The notes: generated by a model not told the origin, from the sequence alone. Positions 42,066 to 54,102 are shown, counted from the first letter of the stretch. The stretch is DNA of 64,000 nt from Symbiodinium natans (GCA_905221605.1 CAJNDS010001224.1:771556-835555), one strand, 5' to 3'. Made by a program: numbers and translations.

Positions 42066-42824
42066 GGTTGAAGTGTTTAGGATCCAGGGTTCAGGGCTTA
42101 GAGTTTTGGAGCGAAGCCGTACTGGCTGACGCGCCTTGAAAAAAGTTTAGAGCTTCGTGCTTAGGGTTCGTAACAACGAAGAAACCTGTGAGCCGCTCAG
42201 CACCTGATGGTTTAGGAGCAAACGCAGGTCGGGTACGGCACGCAGCCAGCCGACACAATCCCCCCCTGCCCCCCCCCCACCCCCCATGCGTACTTCACAG
42301 GTTCAAGGTGAAGGTTCCCGTTTTTCGAGAACAGACATGAACACCGCCCGCATTCAGCACGTCACTAGGTCTACGCGGCGCCAGAACAAAAAAACTTGTT
42401 CGGGAACCACCCTGCCCTAAACCCTCGACCTCCCAGATTCCACCAGTTGGAAAGCCTGTAACAAGCCTAGGAGTCCTTAGAAACCCTAAACCCTAAACCC
42501 TAAATTCTAAGAAAGCCTGTAACAAGCCTAGAAATCCTTAACCGAAACCTCTCGAGGGACTCCGAGGTTCGGAGCCTGAATCGTGGAAAGGAAGCTTTCC
42601 GGTAGCCCGCACCTCGGCAACCCTGAATTGAGGCTTGGGGAGGATCCTACCAGTGAGAGAGGAGAGAAAAGAGGAGGGTTTAGGGTTTAGGGTTTAGGGT
42701 TTACGGTTTAGGGTTTAGGGTTTAGGGTTTAGGCTCATTCCCTACTAAGAACCAGGAGAACTTCTGCGCTGCAGGCTGTGACGTGGCAGAGGGCGAGGTG
42801 GCAGGGGTCGAGGAAGCACCACAC

Positions 42825-43068
42825 ACTTGGAGGTTCATGGGTAGCTATAAGTAGGTTTTTGAGTATGGTAGCTATACTGATAAGCCTATTTAGGGTACTT
42901 ATAACCCTGCTTACTACTATTTGCTTGAGAACCCCAGAAGAATCTTACAAAAACATATAATATTCCCTATATTACCCTTAATGCGGAAGAATATGTTTTG
43001 TTTTGATGTTTTTACATTTCGGGGTTCTGAAGCAACTAGTAGCTTATCTACCCATGAACGTCCGAGCA
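42825..43068. mobile_element. Family-A element with nested family-D element
   Basis: Outer ends ACTTGGAGGTTCATGGGTAG and TACCCATGAACGTCCGAGC. Within it (about 42925-43046), TTTGCTTGAGAACCCC and GGGGTTCTGAAGCAA mark a family-D hairpin. Confidence 0.8.
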
Positions 43069-43176
43069 GCCCATGACGCCGGGCCTGAAGTTGGTTGTAA
43101 AGCAAGCAGGCGCGTGGCACGAAAGGCTGAGGGTGCGTGAGCCGCAGCTTGGTTTTCTGGCTGGTTCTTGGTAGGG

Positions 43177-43259
43177 AATGAGGTACCCTATATAATATAA
43201 TCCCTTAAAGGGTATATGTAGGGCCCTAATTGCCTCATTCCATACTAAGAACCAGGGGG
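43177..43259. mobile_element. Sister of aconitase intron 10
   Basis: GGGAATGAGGTACC through CTCATTCCATACTAAGAACC with core CCCTTAAAGGGTATATGTAG. Its ends are mutually inverted, while intron 10 has lost part of one end. A further relative lies at 40895-40980. Confidence 0.85.
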
Positions 43260-43625
43260 CTTTGGGCTTGGTGAACTTTATTCAGAACGAGGGGTACCCC
43301 CTAGTTATCCGAAACCCCGCACATGTTGTTTTGCCTCATGCACTCCCGGCCTGAGCCCTTCTGATTCAGCTTCATGGGCCGAAGCTGTCCACCCTAAACC
43401 CTAAATCCTAGGCCCTAAACCCTAAACCCTGAACCCTGAACACTAAAACCCTAAACCCTAAACCCTAAACCCTAAACCCTAAACCCCAATCCCTGAGCCG
43501 GTTTGTGGCTGCTGGGTCGCCAGCACACCCAGGTAAGCAGCATGGACGACAACCATGTAGCCTCGGAAGGACTCGGGCTGAGGGTTTAAGGCTTAGGGTT
43601 TAGGACTTCGGGTTTAGGGTTGCTG

Positions 43626-43770
43626 TCCAGGGACTCCAATGCCCCTTAACCACTCAGAAATCTTCCCCAGCTCAGAAAAGGAACCCCTAAACCCTAACCC
43701 CTAAACCCTAAACCCTAAACCCTTACTATCCTTATGTAAGGAAGATTCCTTAGTAATCTGGGAAGGCCAC
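43626..43770. mobile_element. Family-C element with telomeric core
   Basis: CCAGGGACTCCAATGCCCCT at the left, AAGATTCCTTAGTAATCTGG at the right, CCCTAAA repeat between (43685-43724). Confidence 0.65.
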
Positions 43771-44269
43771 AGTGCGACAGCTTCCGGGGTTTTGTTTGGG
43801 GGGGATCCACATGTATGATTATGGGGTTGTGGGTTTAAGCTTAAGGGTTTAGGGTTTAGGGTTTAGGGTTTCCTTACGTTGAGGCGATGGTTACTAAGCC
43901 CTGAACATTCAGTGGAGAGCCCGCAAACCAGTCTTTTCAGGGACAACAGATAGGATTGCATGGGGGCCCCGATAACTTTGGGCTTGGGGTTGAGGACCTT
44001 AAACCCTAAATCCCGAACCCACAAGAACTGGGAGTCACGCCCTGCCCCTTCACCTCGGAAAGCAACTTGCTCTCGTCCACCGATATTTCCTGGAGGGCCT
44101 GGGAGTTGGGCGCTTTTGTCTTGGTTTTTGGGTCGGGAAGAGCGAGAACCTCCCTTAAAGCTGTGCCTTCTTTCACACGAACGGAGTTTCTATTGGCTGT
44201 ATAGGGTTTAGGGGCTAACGGGGCATGGTGGCCCCAATCCAAACCCTAAACCCTAAACCTTAAACCCTA

Positions 44270-44375
44270 ACTTGGAGGCTCATGGGTAACGGGTTGTCGG
44301 TACCACAAATAGGGGCAGAGGTACAGTTACCATGCTTATCACCCGACTTGTAACTACCCATCGAACCACCAGGTA
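44270..44375. mobile_element. Family-A hairpin element
   Basis: ACTTGGAGGCTCATGGGTAA to CTACCCATCGAACCACCAGG. Confidence 0.75.
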
Positions 44376-45628
44376 AGCTCCTAAACCCTTTAAACCCAAA
44401 CCCTGCTTTGCATCTGGACTGCGGGAACCCCAAACCCTAAGCCCTCTTCAACCCACACCTCTAAGACACTAACCAAACCCAAACAAAAAAAACACAAGGG
44501 GTTGGTCTACATTCGGGCCGCTTTTCGTGAGACAATATATACATGCCTTGTAGTTCCAGTGGCTCTTCAATATACCCAAAGCGCCCCGGCCCTAAAGACC
44601 CTTCGAAAATTTTCCTGAACATGAGCCTCTTCGAATTTAACCCGAGCAGGGAAAATATAAAATGTCCCGCCAAAGGCCTTCCTAGATTTACATGGATTGC
44701 GGTATAAGCCCTTAGGGCCTGAATGATTAGAACAGGGTTTTGGGGCTTATGATAGTATCAGTATAACCATAAAGGAGCCCTAAGGGAATATGATTCGCCG
44801 ACCCCAACATTAAGTCCTTAATTCACTAGACCCAGGAGTCAGCTAGGAATAGAAAGGGCACCCCTTTTTGTTCTTTGTGGGGGATTCCAAGGGGGACCTC
44901 AACCCTAAAAGAGGGAACAAGGGCCCACTCCGGGCTCCAGTCGGGGGAACTAGGCGTTGGTGGGGGGGGACAGAGCAACAGACGCCCACCTTTGCGACTT
45001 CGCCTGGCCACTGGCAGGTCTCCGCGCCTATGCGGGGGCTTCGAAAGGGCTTAGGGTTTAGGGTTTAGGGTTCAGGGTTTAGGGTTTAGGGCTTTAGGGC
45101 TTTTAGGGTTTTAGGGCTTTTGGGGTTTAGGGCTTTTGAGGTTTTAGGGTTCGGCTGTCAGCTGCCGTCTCTGGTCTGACCCACACCATGCAAGGGTTTA
45201 GGGGCACTCAGGCCTAAACTTTGGGCATGTAGAGAGACGAATGCCCCTTTAGCTAGGGAAGACAGCTTAAGTCACAACATGGATTCATGTATATTGGGAC
45301 CTTATGTAGGTTCAGAATCTTGTCACCTGCCCAGCAGCATTGGCACTTTTTGTGGCTGATACTGTAGTTATATAGAGGTTGCGCAAGGATGCACTGGCAG
45401 CGAATAGTTGCAGCTCCTACTAGGATTTCGGGTTTAGGCTGAGGGCTTGTCGTGGAGTGTTTCATCCATGTGCACATTGGCCGAAGAACCTCTAAACCCC
45501 TTTTTGCATCCGGGCTTGGGCAGTCGGCCGGGGATGGAAGCCCTAAACCCTAAACCCTAAACCGTGCTCCAAAGCATCAAGCGCATCGGGCTGTGGCGAT
45601 TGCTGACGGTCAGGGCCTGATCACTTAC

Positions 45629-45760
45629 CTACTAGTTGCTTGACAACCCCCCCTAAAAAAATAAACAAAAGACTCCTCCCTTACTCTCCCTTATAAGGTT
45701 AATATAGGGATTTTTGTTTGTGTTATTCTTCTTGTGGGGTTCTTAAGCAAATAGTAGTTA
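45629..45760. mobile_element. Family-D hairpin element
   Basis: CTACTAGTTGCTTGACAACC to GGTTCTTAAGCAAATAGTAG; centre CCCTTATAAGG. Confidence 0.8.
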
Positions 45761-48604
45761 CCTGCGCGGCTCTTGTGGCCTTGAGTTCAGGCCTGTCTAG
45801 AGTGCCGGACTTCCCACGCTTTGCACGGCCTTGAGCCCTTATTTGACGCCTAACCCCAGTGTGAAACCGAAGCCCAGAACCCTAAACCCTAAACCCCAAG
45901 CCCAGAAACCTTAAACCGCCTTAAACCCTACAAAAGAGGCTTCCGAGTCCCTAACAGCCCCACACCCAGGCGTCCGGCATCGGTTCGTCTTCACCCGCTC
46001 AGGCCCCAGCCTGTCTCAGGGCGTTTGGCTTCTAAGGTTTCGGATTTAGGGTTTGGGGTTTGGGGCATAGGGCTGTCTTTTCAGGGTTTGGGGACGCGAG
46101 CCGCATCAAGATTTAAGGCTGTTGGGGTTGTGGGGCTTAACCCTAAACCCTAAACCCTAAACCCTTTTAGGGTTTCAAGGTTTTTTTCGGGGCTTCTGGA
46201 CACGCGCCGAAGAAGCCACGCAGCCGCCAAACTTAAGACTTCGGGCTGAGGGCCTGTAGGTTTTGGATTGGGGACTTGGGTTTTGGGGTTTAGGGTTTGG
46301 GGTTTGGGGTTTAGGGTTTGGGGTTTAGGGTTTGGGGTTTAGGGTTTAGGGTTTGGGGTTTAGGGTGGAGGGTTCGGGGTTTAGGGCTTGCGGGGGATTT
46401 GGGGCGTTTTAGGCTTCAAGGGTTTCAGAATTTCGGGCTTGGGGCTTTAGGGCTTCAGGGTTTTGGGGGGTCTGGCTTGAGGGTTTTTGGGGCTGGCTCG
46501 TGGGGTGCCGTGGGCGTCGCGCTAGGCTTAGGAACTTGGGGGTGTAGGGCATACGGCTGGCAGTTTTCAGGCGAAGGCTCTGATATCGGGAAAGAACCCT
46601 AAATCATAAACACCCTTTTGAGCAACGGACTTCGGAGGCTGCCGGCAAACATGCAATCATAAACACCCTAAACCCTAAACCCTAGTGGGAGACCCTAGGT
46701 GGGGAGAGGGGGGGGGGGGTGAAGGCGGGGGAAGCCTCCAGGTGAGCAAGCCCCTACGCCGGCTTGGGGGTGGATGGGTTTCGCGTGGTTTGTTGAGGGT
46801 TTAGGGTTTACAGGGTTTATAGGGTTTAGGGACGGGTTTTTAGGCTTTGCTTGTGGCTTCTCTAAGGTTTCGGGTTCGGGGTTGAGGACCAGCCCAGGTG
46901 GAGCATCCTAAGCTGTACAACCACAAACCCTAAACCATCACTGAAGCTCCAAAGCCCTAAACCCCAAACCCCAAACAACCCTGGCTTCTCAGGAGCTTTG
47001 CCGATTGGCCTGGCGACTAAACCCCGCAGGAAGCTCACCGCCTGGTCACGCAGAGGTGCTTCGGGTTTAGGGTTTAGGGCTCCCAAACCCTAAACCCTAA
47101 ACCCTAAACCCTAAACCCTAAACCCCAACCGCCCCTCTCGCACACGGCGGGCAAGGCTTCAACGTCCACTCTGACAAAGGGAGCCCCTCTTTAACTATCG
47201 AGTTCCCGCAAAGCACGCCACACTCGTTTGTTTCCCGAACACACCTTCAGCCCCTGTAAGTTTTGGGCTTTAAGGCTTGGGCTTAGGGGTTTAGGGCCTA
47301 CGGCCCGTAGTTGTATCGAACATCATCATTAGGCTGTTCAAGCCAAGCCCAGAATTGACCATAAACCCTATAAACCTTCAGCCTCCAGGTAACCCTGGCC
47401 GCTCTAAACCCTAAACCCTTAACCCTTAACCCTAAACCCTAAACCTCCGTTGCAGGCGTCCGGGTTGCCCCGAGCTCGAGCTGGTGTTGTCTCCCATCTT
47501 GAACTGCCGCCGAACCCAACCCTGTATGAAGGCACATGGACCCTAAACCCTAAACCCTGAACCCTAAACCCTAAGCCCTGAACCCTGAGTCCTGAAACCC
47601 TCAACCCTAAACCCCAAACCCTGAACCCTGAGTCCTGAAATCCTAAACCCAAAGCCCATGACCCTGGCGAGACCGAAGCCCTGACGATCGGACCCACCCC
47701 CCGATACCTCTACTCCGAAACCATGTTTAGGGTTTAGGGTTTAGGGTTTAGGGTTTAGGGTTTAGGGTTTAGGGTGTTAAAAAGCAAACTCCAAATAAAA
47801 GACTTCAAAAAGTGTAAACATGCAGGTTATAATAGGGGTCGGAATAATTGCCAACAGTGTTCCCTTATGGCTGCCCACCTCGATTTCCATTCCTGTGCAG
47901 CCGCACTCCTTGAACCAAATGACCTGCCACGTGCTACGTCGGAGTCGGAGTTTAGGAATTATGGAGTTTGGCACTCTCTGCAACAGGAGGCTGTGCAACA
48001 TTTGGAGGGTTAGGCAAGTATTCCCTTATCTGGTCTTTGATATGTGGGCGGTGCGAAGCGTCCAAAGATGGAACCCCCTCGCAGACAGATGTGTATGCAC
48101 ATGGTTCACGTTTGATGTATGCTGTGGCCCCCCAGGCCACGCTGGGTTTAGGGTTTGGGCGCTTGGGGGTAGGGCGTTTAGGGTTTCGCGTCTAAGGCAA
48201 AGTGCATGCCGCCTTCTCTGCAATGCGGCAAGCGACGTGCCACCGCGGCATAACGGCGGAAATCTAAGTTCTTCCGTGTTACAGCTGTCGGGTAGTCCTA
48301 GGGGCCCTTAGACCCTACGAGCTCTATAAACATTGTATACCTGTGAATTCAAAAAAAACTTTTCAGCCCTTTCAACCCTATTACCTACAGACCCGATATT
48401 AGCCCTGTAAACCCCCCACGAACCCTATAAGCTCTGCAAAACCTATATGCCCTACAAGTCGTCCCATAAACCCAAGCCAAAACCAAAGGGGACAAGGACG
48501 CGGATCCTAAACCCTAAACCCTAAACCCTAAACCCTAAACCCTCTGAGGGCTTTTCAGGTCTCGGATCTCCACTCTCACTCGCGGGCAAGGCTTCCGTCC
48601 ACGC

Positions 48605-48750
48605 TACTTGGAGGTTCATGGGACTTAATAGCCACTTATAACTGTGCTTATAACCCTACTTATAAGACCCCTAAAGGGCCTTATAGGGGTATTATAAGTG
48701 GTACAGTTATAAGTTATAAGTGGTTATTAAGTCCCGTGAACCTTCAAGTA
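48605..48750. mobile_element. Family-A hairpin element
   Basis: TACTTGGAGGTTCATGGGAC to GTCCCGTGAACCTTCAAGTA, with the long mirrored interior of the 155-bp type. It lies 183 bp downstream of the antenna gene's stop codon. Confidence 0.85.
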
Positions 48751-48932
48751 CTCTTCCCTCCGAGAAGTTACTGGCAGTTGACCCCTTATGCCGGCCAGAA
48801 CCCATCGTCAATGTCCCACAACACCATACCATGTTCAGCTTAGCCCCTTCTGGCCCACATGTGGTCGAGCACATGGAAGGAATCAATACATCGATGGGCT
48901 ACTAGGGCTAGCTGCAACAACCGAAAGCCATC

Positions 48933-49748
48933 TCAGTACAGCCAAGGGAAAGGATGGCGAGTCAGGACAGCTTGGGTGACCGCGCCAGCAAAGGCGAGCA
49001 TAGCCAGACGTCCATTCTTCAGCTCGGCCAAGCGCATCTTCTTCTGGCCCTCTTCGTCGCTGGGGAACCAGCTGGTAAGACCATAGTCACCAGCGACCTC
49101 CAGAGAGTTCCACTCGAAGACCTTCTTCGTGCAGCAGAGCTCAATGAGGCTGACCCAGAACAAGACCTGGGCATTGACACCTGTGGCGCCGCGGAAGGCT
49201 TCGTGAGCATCGATGGAGACAGGCACGGCCTCGAAGGAGAACTTCTCGCCCGGCAGGCGAACGAAGTCCGGGACCACCAAGCCGAGCCAGGCGAGCATAC
49301 AGATGCGGCCGTGCTTGAGCTCTGCCTCACGAAGCCAAGGGACCTGCTCCGTTTTCGAAGAGAAGCCCAAGGGATCGAACTCGTAGCGCCCCCAGGCGCC
49401 CTCGGAACCCACCAAGCCCTGCGCGAACTTGCCGTTGTCAAGGAGATCGATGCCGGAGTCCTCGTAGGCAACGGCCAGCTCACGGCGAGCTGCCTTGAGC
49501 GCGGCCTTCTGCGCCGTGCGTGCCCGCGCCGGGCGCGCTGAGGCGAGCGCAGTTACTGCTAGAGCACCGCCGGCAGCAATGGCACCAATGGCGCCCACAC
49601 CGGAGCCCGCGCTGGTTGTCGAGCCACGTAGCTGCGGAGCAGCTGTTGTGCCCGCACCTGTGCCCGCAAAGCTGGGGAGGAATGCGGGTGCCACGAGGCC
49701 GGCAGCCGCCGCAGTGGCTAGGCAAGCCGCCGTCTGGCTGCTTGGCAT
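48933..49748 (-). CDS. Plastid light-harvesting chlorophyll a/c protein, intronless
   Basis: A peripheral antenna protein that binds chlorophyll and carotenoid and feeds excitation to the photosystems in the thylakoid. The 271-residue frame starts at the ATG at 49748 (MPSSQTAACLATAAAAGLVA) and ends TGA. The first 75 or so residues are hydrophobic then Ala/Ser/Thr-rich with basic residues (ASARPARARTAQKAALKAAR), as expected for a bipartite plastid presequence. Three helices follow: WLREAELKHGRICMLAWLGL (helix 1), LFWVSLIELCC (helix 2) and RLAELKNGRLAMLAFAGAVT (helix 3). The paired ExxHGR/ExxNGR motifs hold the chlorophyll-ligand Glu-Arg pairs. This order fits the fucoxanthin/peridinin-type LHC family; I cannot assign a subclass. 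The gene lacks introns and has a spliced-leader relict 40-50 bp upstream, pointing to a reverse-transcribed origin. Confidence 0.92.
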   Translation of the reverse strand: MPSSQTAACLATAAAAGLVAPAFLPSFAGTGAGTTAAPQLRGSTTSAGSGVGAIGAIAAGGALAVTALASARPARARTAQKAALKAARRELAVAYEDSGIDLLDNGKFAQGLVGSEGAWGRYEFDPLGFSSKTEQVPWLREAELKHGRICMLAWLGLVVPDFVRLPGEKFSFEAVPVSIDAHEAFRGATGVNAQVLFWVSLIELCCTKKVFEWNSLEVAGDYGLTSWFPSDEEGQKKMRLAELKNGRLAMLAFAGAVTQAVLTRHPFPWLY

Positions 49749-49784
49749 GGTGAGCAGAGAGTCGGCAAGGTCCCCCAAAAAAAA

Positions 49785-49799
49785 CGTGCCAAAATGGCT
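49785..49799 (-). promoter_or_regulatory. Spliced-leader relict and acceptor of the antenna gene
   Basis: The minus strand reads CCGAG then CCATTTTGGCACG, followed by poly-T, about 40 bp before the ATG. The 12-base AGCCATTTTGGC is identical to the dinoflagellate leader. The last bases (CTCAAG) have decayed. Confidence 0.8.
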
Positions 49800-49863
49800 C
49801 GGGTTGAGGGTTAATAGGTTTTGGGTCTAGCACATGGGCATGCAGGATTCACCCGGGCTTCTC

Positions 49864-49974
49864 TTGCAGGTTCATGGGTAGTTTCAAGTAGGGTTGCCAG
49901 TGCGCCAGGTAGGGTTACAATTATAGCTACCATACTTGTATACCCTACCTAGAACTACCCATGAACCTCTAAGT
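49864..49974. mobile_element. Family-A hairpin element
   Basis: TTGCAGGTTCATGGGTAGTT to AACTACCCATGAACCTCTAAG. It lies about 115 bp upstream of the antenna gene's ATG. Confidence 0.85.
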
Positions 49975-52900
49975 TTGGGTGCTCGAACGTAGGTGGTACA
50001 CGTGAAGACAAGATCACACTCCGGAGGCAAAGACTCCGCACCAGCCGAAGCCCTAAACCCGAAAACCCAAACCCCAAATCCTAAACCCTTTTCCTAAACC
50101 CCAAACCGTAAACCCTAAACCCTAAACCCTAAACCCTAAACCCTAAACCCTAAACCCTAAACCCTAAACCCTGAACCCCAAACCCGAGAGATGCCGGCCG
50201 AAACCCGAAGCAAACCCCCTGCCAGGCCTGCTTGATGTGGGCACCTGACAGGTGGTGCAGGTGAGCGCAGTCCCCTTGTTGCATCTGGCCTGCCCTAAAG
50301 TTTAGGGTTTAGGGGTTAGGGTTTAGGATTTAGGGTTTAGCGTTTAGGGTGTGAACCACCTTAAACCTTACTAAGGACCCCCATACAGTTTCAGGTACCC
50401 GAATTACTTAAGCGGTTGTGGACTTTCTGGGTCTGCCCTAGACCAGGACATCTGCAGCTCCAGGGCTTGCTCTCAAACGTTTCTTCAGCATCTGGATGAG
50501 TTGCGCTTGCTTCTAAAACAGCCAGGGAAGGATCAAGGTTGAGCTTGCTAAACCCTAAACCCTAAACCCTAAACCCTAAACCCTAAACCCTAAACCCTAA
50601 CCCCAGAGGGTTTAAAGTTCAACTCGTGGGTGAGAAAGGAACTAGTGTGTTGAGCAGGTTCAAGGGGACGTTGGCCCGCAGGATGGCCCAAGGCGACGCG
50701 CCGAAAAGATGGCATCTTACTGGATGGAAAGCGCGAAAAACAGGTGTAGGGTTTAGGGTTTAGGGTTTAGGGTTTATAAGGTTTAGGGTTTAGGGTTTAG
50801 GGGTTTTGGGCTCTCTGGGACAGTCCCAAACAGTGCGCCTAGGTCACTTCACTTGCTCTCCCTCTTGCCCAAGATCAGGCAGTTGCCCAAGGGTGTACCC
50901 GCATAAGACCCTAGTTGCCCTAGTTCCATCTTCAAACGACGCTCCTTTTCTTTCTTCCCCTATCCGGAAAGGAACCTCACAAGAACTTCACATCGACACA
51001 GATTCTCTGAGTTTGGGGTTTCAGGTTTCGGGTTTAGGGTTTAGGATCTAGGGGTTAGGATCCTCTGGGAGGCATTTGGCAGCTGCGTCTTAATGAATCT
51101 GCTGGGCACTGCCGGAATCTGCGGCCGGAATTCCGATCCCTAAACCCTAAACCCTAAACCCTAAACCCTAAGCCCTAAACCCTAAACCCTAAACCCTAAA
51201 CCCAAGCAACATGAGGCCGAGCCCTGAAGCCAAACTCCCGAAAGCCTCGCAAAAAGCCCCTCCTCTGCACGTTCAAGAGGAACCGTGAACCCTAAACCCT
51301 AAACCCTAAACCCTAAACCCTAAACCCGAAACCCTAAACCCTAAACCCGAAACCCTAAACCCTAAACCCTAAACCCTAAACCCTAAACCCTAAACCCTAA
51401 ACCCTACACTCCACGCCTGTGGGCCCGGAGGGCTCGGGTGCCTCCTGGTTGGGCTCGGCGCCCTCGCCGTGGGCCGCGAGGCAGAAGGCACCAGGAGCGG
51501 GAGGGTTTAGGGTTGAGGGTTTAGGGTTTAGGGTTCAGGGTTCAGGGTTTAGGGTTTAGGGTTTTTCTTCCCACCCGTTTCGCAAGGGTTTAGGGTTTGG
51601 GGTTTAGGGTTTGGGATTTAGGGTTTAGGGTTTTAGGGATTAGGATTTAGGGTTTTAGGGTTGAAGGTTTTAGGGTTTGGGGTCATAGTGTTTAGGGTGC
51701 CTATGAATCTCTGTGTATTGATGCTGACTTACATGTATGTGTGTCTATACAAACCTCAGCACCGTGTGGGGCGTTGGTCGTCTTTGCTATGAGGTCAACT
51801 CCTTCATCAGAAGGCTCGCTGCGGGCAAACTCATCTTAGGCGCAAAAGCGCACGTGTGTAGTGCATGCTGCGCACTTCTTTCGGAATTTTCACTGGCAAG
51901 CAAGTGCATGGGCGCGCGTATGTATCTGATATCTCTCGCGTATCACTTGCACTTCCCCTGTGTGGAGAAACGACCCTAGACCCTAAACCCCAAACCCTAA
52001 ACCCTAAACCCCAAGCAGGCATAACAAACAACCCGAAGCCAGACACGCCCGAGAGTCCACCCCAAGTACGCCTCTGGCTCCGCCTCGTTCTCGCCTGCTT
52101 CCTCACTGGCCTTGCGCTTTGGGGTCGAGAGTGCGAGACGGTGGAGAGAGAGCGGAAGAGGGAGATAGAGGGATGGAGAGCAAGGAGCGTGGGTTGGGAG
52201 ACAGAAAGGAGAAAGAGAGAGAGAGAGAGACACGGACAGAGTGATTAAGAGCCTCTGCATGGGTGCAATTTTTGACTGCGAACGCTACAATCCGCCCAGG
52301 TTGGGCGACACACCCTGCACCTCTGCGCAAGACCTTCGCAAGTCCGGTTGAAATTAGCAGCCTCTGTGTCTACAGAACTATTTCATTGCAGAGACCTAAG
52401 AATCCTATGAGTGCTGTAGAAACAGCAACCTGCAGAAAAAATAGATTCTGGAGGTGACATCGAAGCTAAAGTCACCTATACCATCCCTTGAGAGACCTCA
52501 ATGCAAGTATGAGTTAAGAACCCTAAACTCTAAACCCTAAACCCCAAACCCTAAACCACAAACCCTCAACCCTAAACCCTGAAGCTGCCAAACACACCAC
52601 GCCTTGCCCTCCGCGCTCTCTTCAGCTGCCTGGTTGCCCCCCCAGGACTTGGGTTTAGGGCTTAGGGGGCCCTAAACCCTAAAACCCTAAAACCCTAAAC
52701 CCTAAAACCCTAAACCTTTTTCTCATCTGGGCTGGGTGAGGAATGCCAGAAAAAAAGCAGCTGCTTGCACAGCCTAAACCCTAAACACTAAACCCTATGT
52801 TTGTGTTCTCTGCAAAGTCTGGGAGCAGGGCCTAAGGGCTTGAAGGATCGGGGTTGACTGCGCATATTGGTCTCACTGAATTCGAAGCAGACACACTATA

Positions 52901-53052
52901 TCATCTACTCCAGACGGGGGCCAAGAGTCCCACCATAGTGTCTCCGTGTAGTCCTACACCATTCCGAAATACGTAGGTAGCCTATATGTTTACACCATTC
53001 TCCTAAACCCTAAACCCTAAACCCTAGACCCTAAACCCTGAACCCTAAAGTC
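49975..53052. other. Repeat-rich stretch
   Basis: CCCTAAA tracts lie at 50105-50170, 50550-50600, 51140-51200 and 51290-51410, and TTTAGGG tracts at 50745-50800 and 51500-51710. About 51430-51500 is GC-rich and may hold a minus-strand exon (AHGEGAEPNQEAPEPSG). A GA microsatellite lies at 52140-52230. No supported gene. Confidence 0.5.
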
Positions 53053-53118
53053 GACGGAAGGTTTATAGACGCCGGAGGCCTCGTGGCCTTCAGCCTCTGT
53101 TGTTGAGGGCTCAACGTC
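53053..53118 (-). CDS. Candidate exon of an unrecognised gene
   Basis: After CTCCGCACAG|GACGTT the frame reads DVEPSTTEAEGHEASGVYKP then SV. It ends at GACTTTAGGG, a GA donor equal to the exon's own first three bases. 66 nt. Function unknown. Confidence 0.45.
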
Positions 53119-53512
53119 CTGTGCGGAGACGCGCCAGGGGGCCGCAGTATCTTTAGGGTTTAGGGTTTAGGGTTTAGGGTCCCTTAATAAGGCAGATTCC
53201 TGACATGGCATTCGGGACGCCGAGTTTGAGTGAAGAGTCCTTTCTTACGGGGGGGGGGGGGGGGGGCCCAACGTTCGGGGTTTCAGGCCTCGGGTCGAAT
53301 CACAAGAAAGACCCTCCAGAATAGAAGGCCTCTTGTCTACTTATATCTCGTCATAAAACTCTGCCCAACCCTTTAACCCCCTAGCACACGTATATTGCCT
53401 ACAATATAACTAGTCTTGTGCTGGCCCTAACTCTTAAACCCCTAAACCGCAGGGGCCCTAAACCCTAAACCCTACACCCTTAAACCCCTGAACGCCGAAG
53501 TTGAACTGCTTC

Positions 53513-53625
53513 AGGCATATCTATACTCCCCTTAGAACCTTAATAAAAACAATATGTTTCATACCCTCTTGGGTTGCATAATAAACAAAAATAACACATA
53601 ATTCCCAAGGGGGATGTGGATATGG
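53513..53625. mobile_element. Sister of aconitase intron 7
   Basis: The plus strand carries CTATACTCCCCTTAGAACCT, ACCCTCTTGGGTTGCATAAT and AATTCCCAAGGGGGATGTGG. These are the same blocks in the same order as 16169-16271. The flanks on the minus strand can be read as coding (HLKVLGFSWDPAT before, LKQFNFGVQ after), so it may also be an intron. Confidence 0.8.
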
Positions 53626-54102
53626 CAGTGGCTGGGTCCCAACTGAAGCCGAGCACCTTCAAGTGAGCCCGGTTTTAGGGTTGAGGGTTTAAAATCTTGG
53701 GGGTTTAAGGGGTTTAGGGGCGTAGGGGCCTAGGTACTTCGGGGTTTTGGGGTTTGGGGTTGAGAGGGCTCAGGGGGAGCCCCTTCCTGAACCAAAACCC
53801 TAAACCCTAAACCGCCAAGGCAACTCTGCAGCACCTGAAGCCCTAACCTTGACCTCCCCCTTTGGCAGCCCCAAGCCCCGCCAGGACTCCGGATTTTGGG
53901 TTTAGGACCCGGGAGCCGCATAAGCACAAGACAAATCTGTATAGGCCATGGAAGGCCCTATGCTACAGGGATCTCCGAAATCAACGAGCCCTAAGAGTAA
54001 CCTAGGAATGCAGAAGGGTGCCCTTTTTTGGTCTGAAGGGGCTTATATGGGAACCTGGGCCCCAAAAAAGGGGGGGAGAAGGCTGGGGGTTGCTCTGGAC
54101 CC

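Larger units (their letters stand above)
41114..48600. other. Intergenic repeat landscape
   Basis: Telomeric tracts lie near 41818-41893, 42676-42732, 43440-43490, 45050-45090, 46260-46365, 47075-47125, 47400-47445, 47725-47773 and 48505-48542. Hairpin elements are listed separately. GC-rich open frames at 41480-41690 and 47780-48310 overlap in several phases and show no family motif, so I do not call genes there. About 44825-44942 is a worn family-1 element. Confidence 0.45.

Noticed and set aside
47774-48311. Overlapping open frames on both strands
   Set aside because: Several phases are open at once over GC-balanced sequence. None shows family motifs or AG|G exon borders that join.
49749-49778. 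Longer N-terminus for the antenna protein
   Set aside because: Its first codon would not be ATG. MPSSQTAAC at 49748 begins the presequence.
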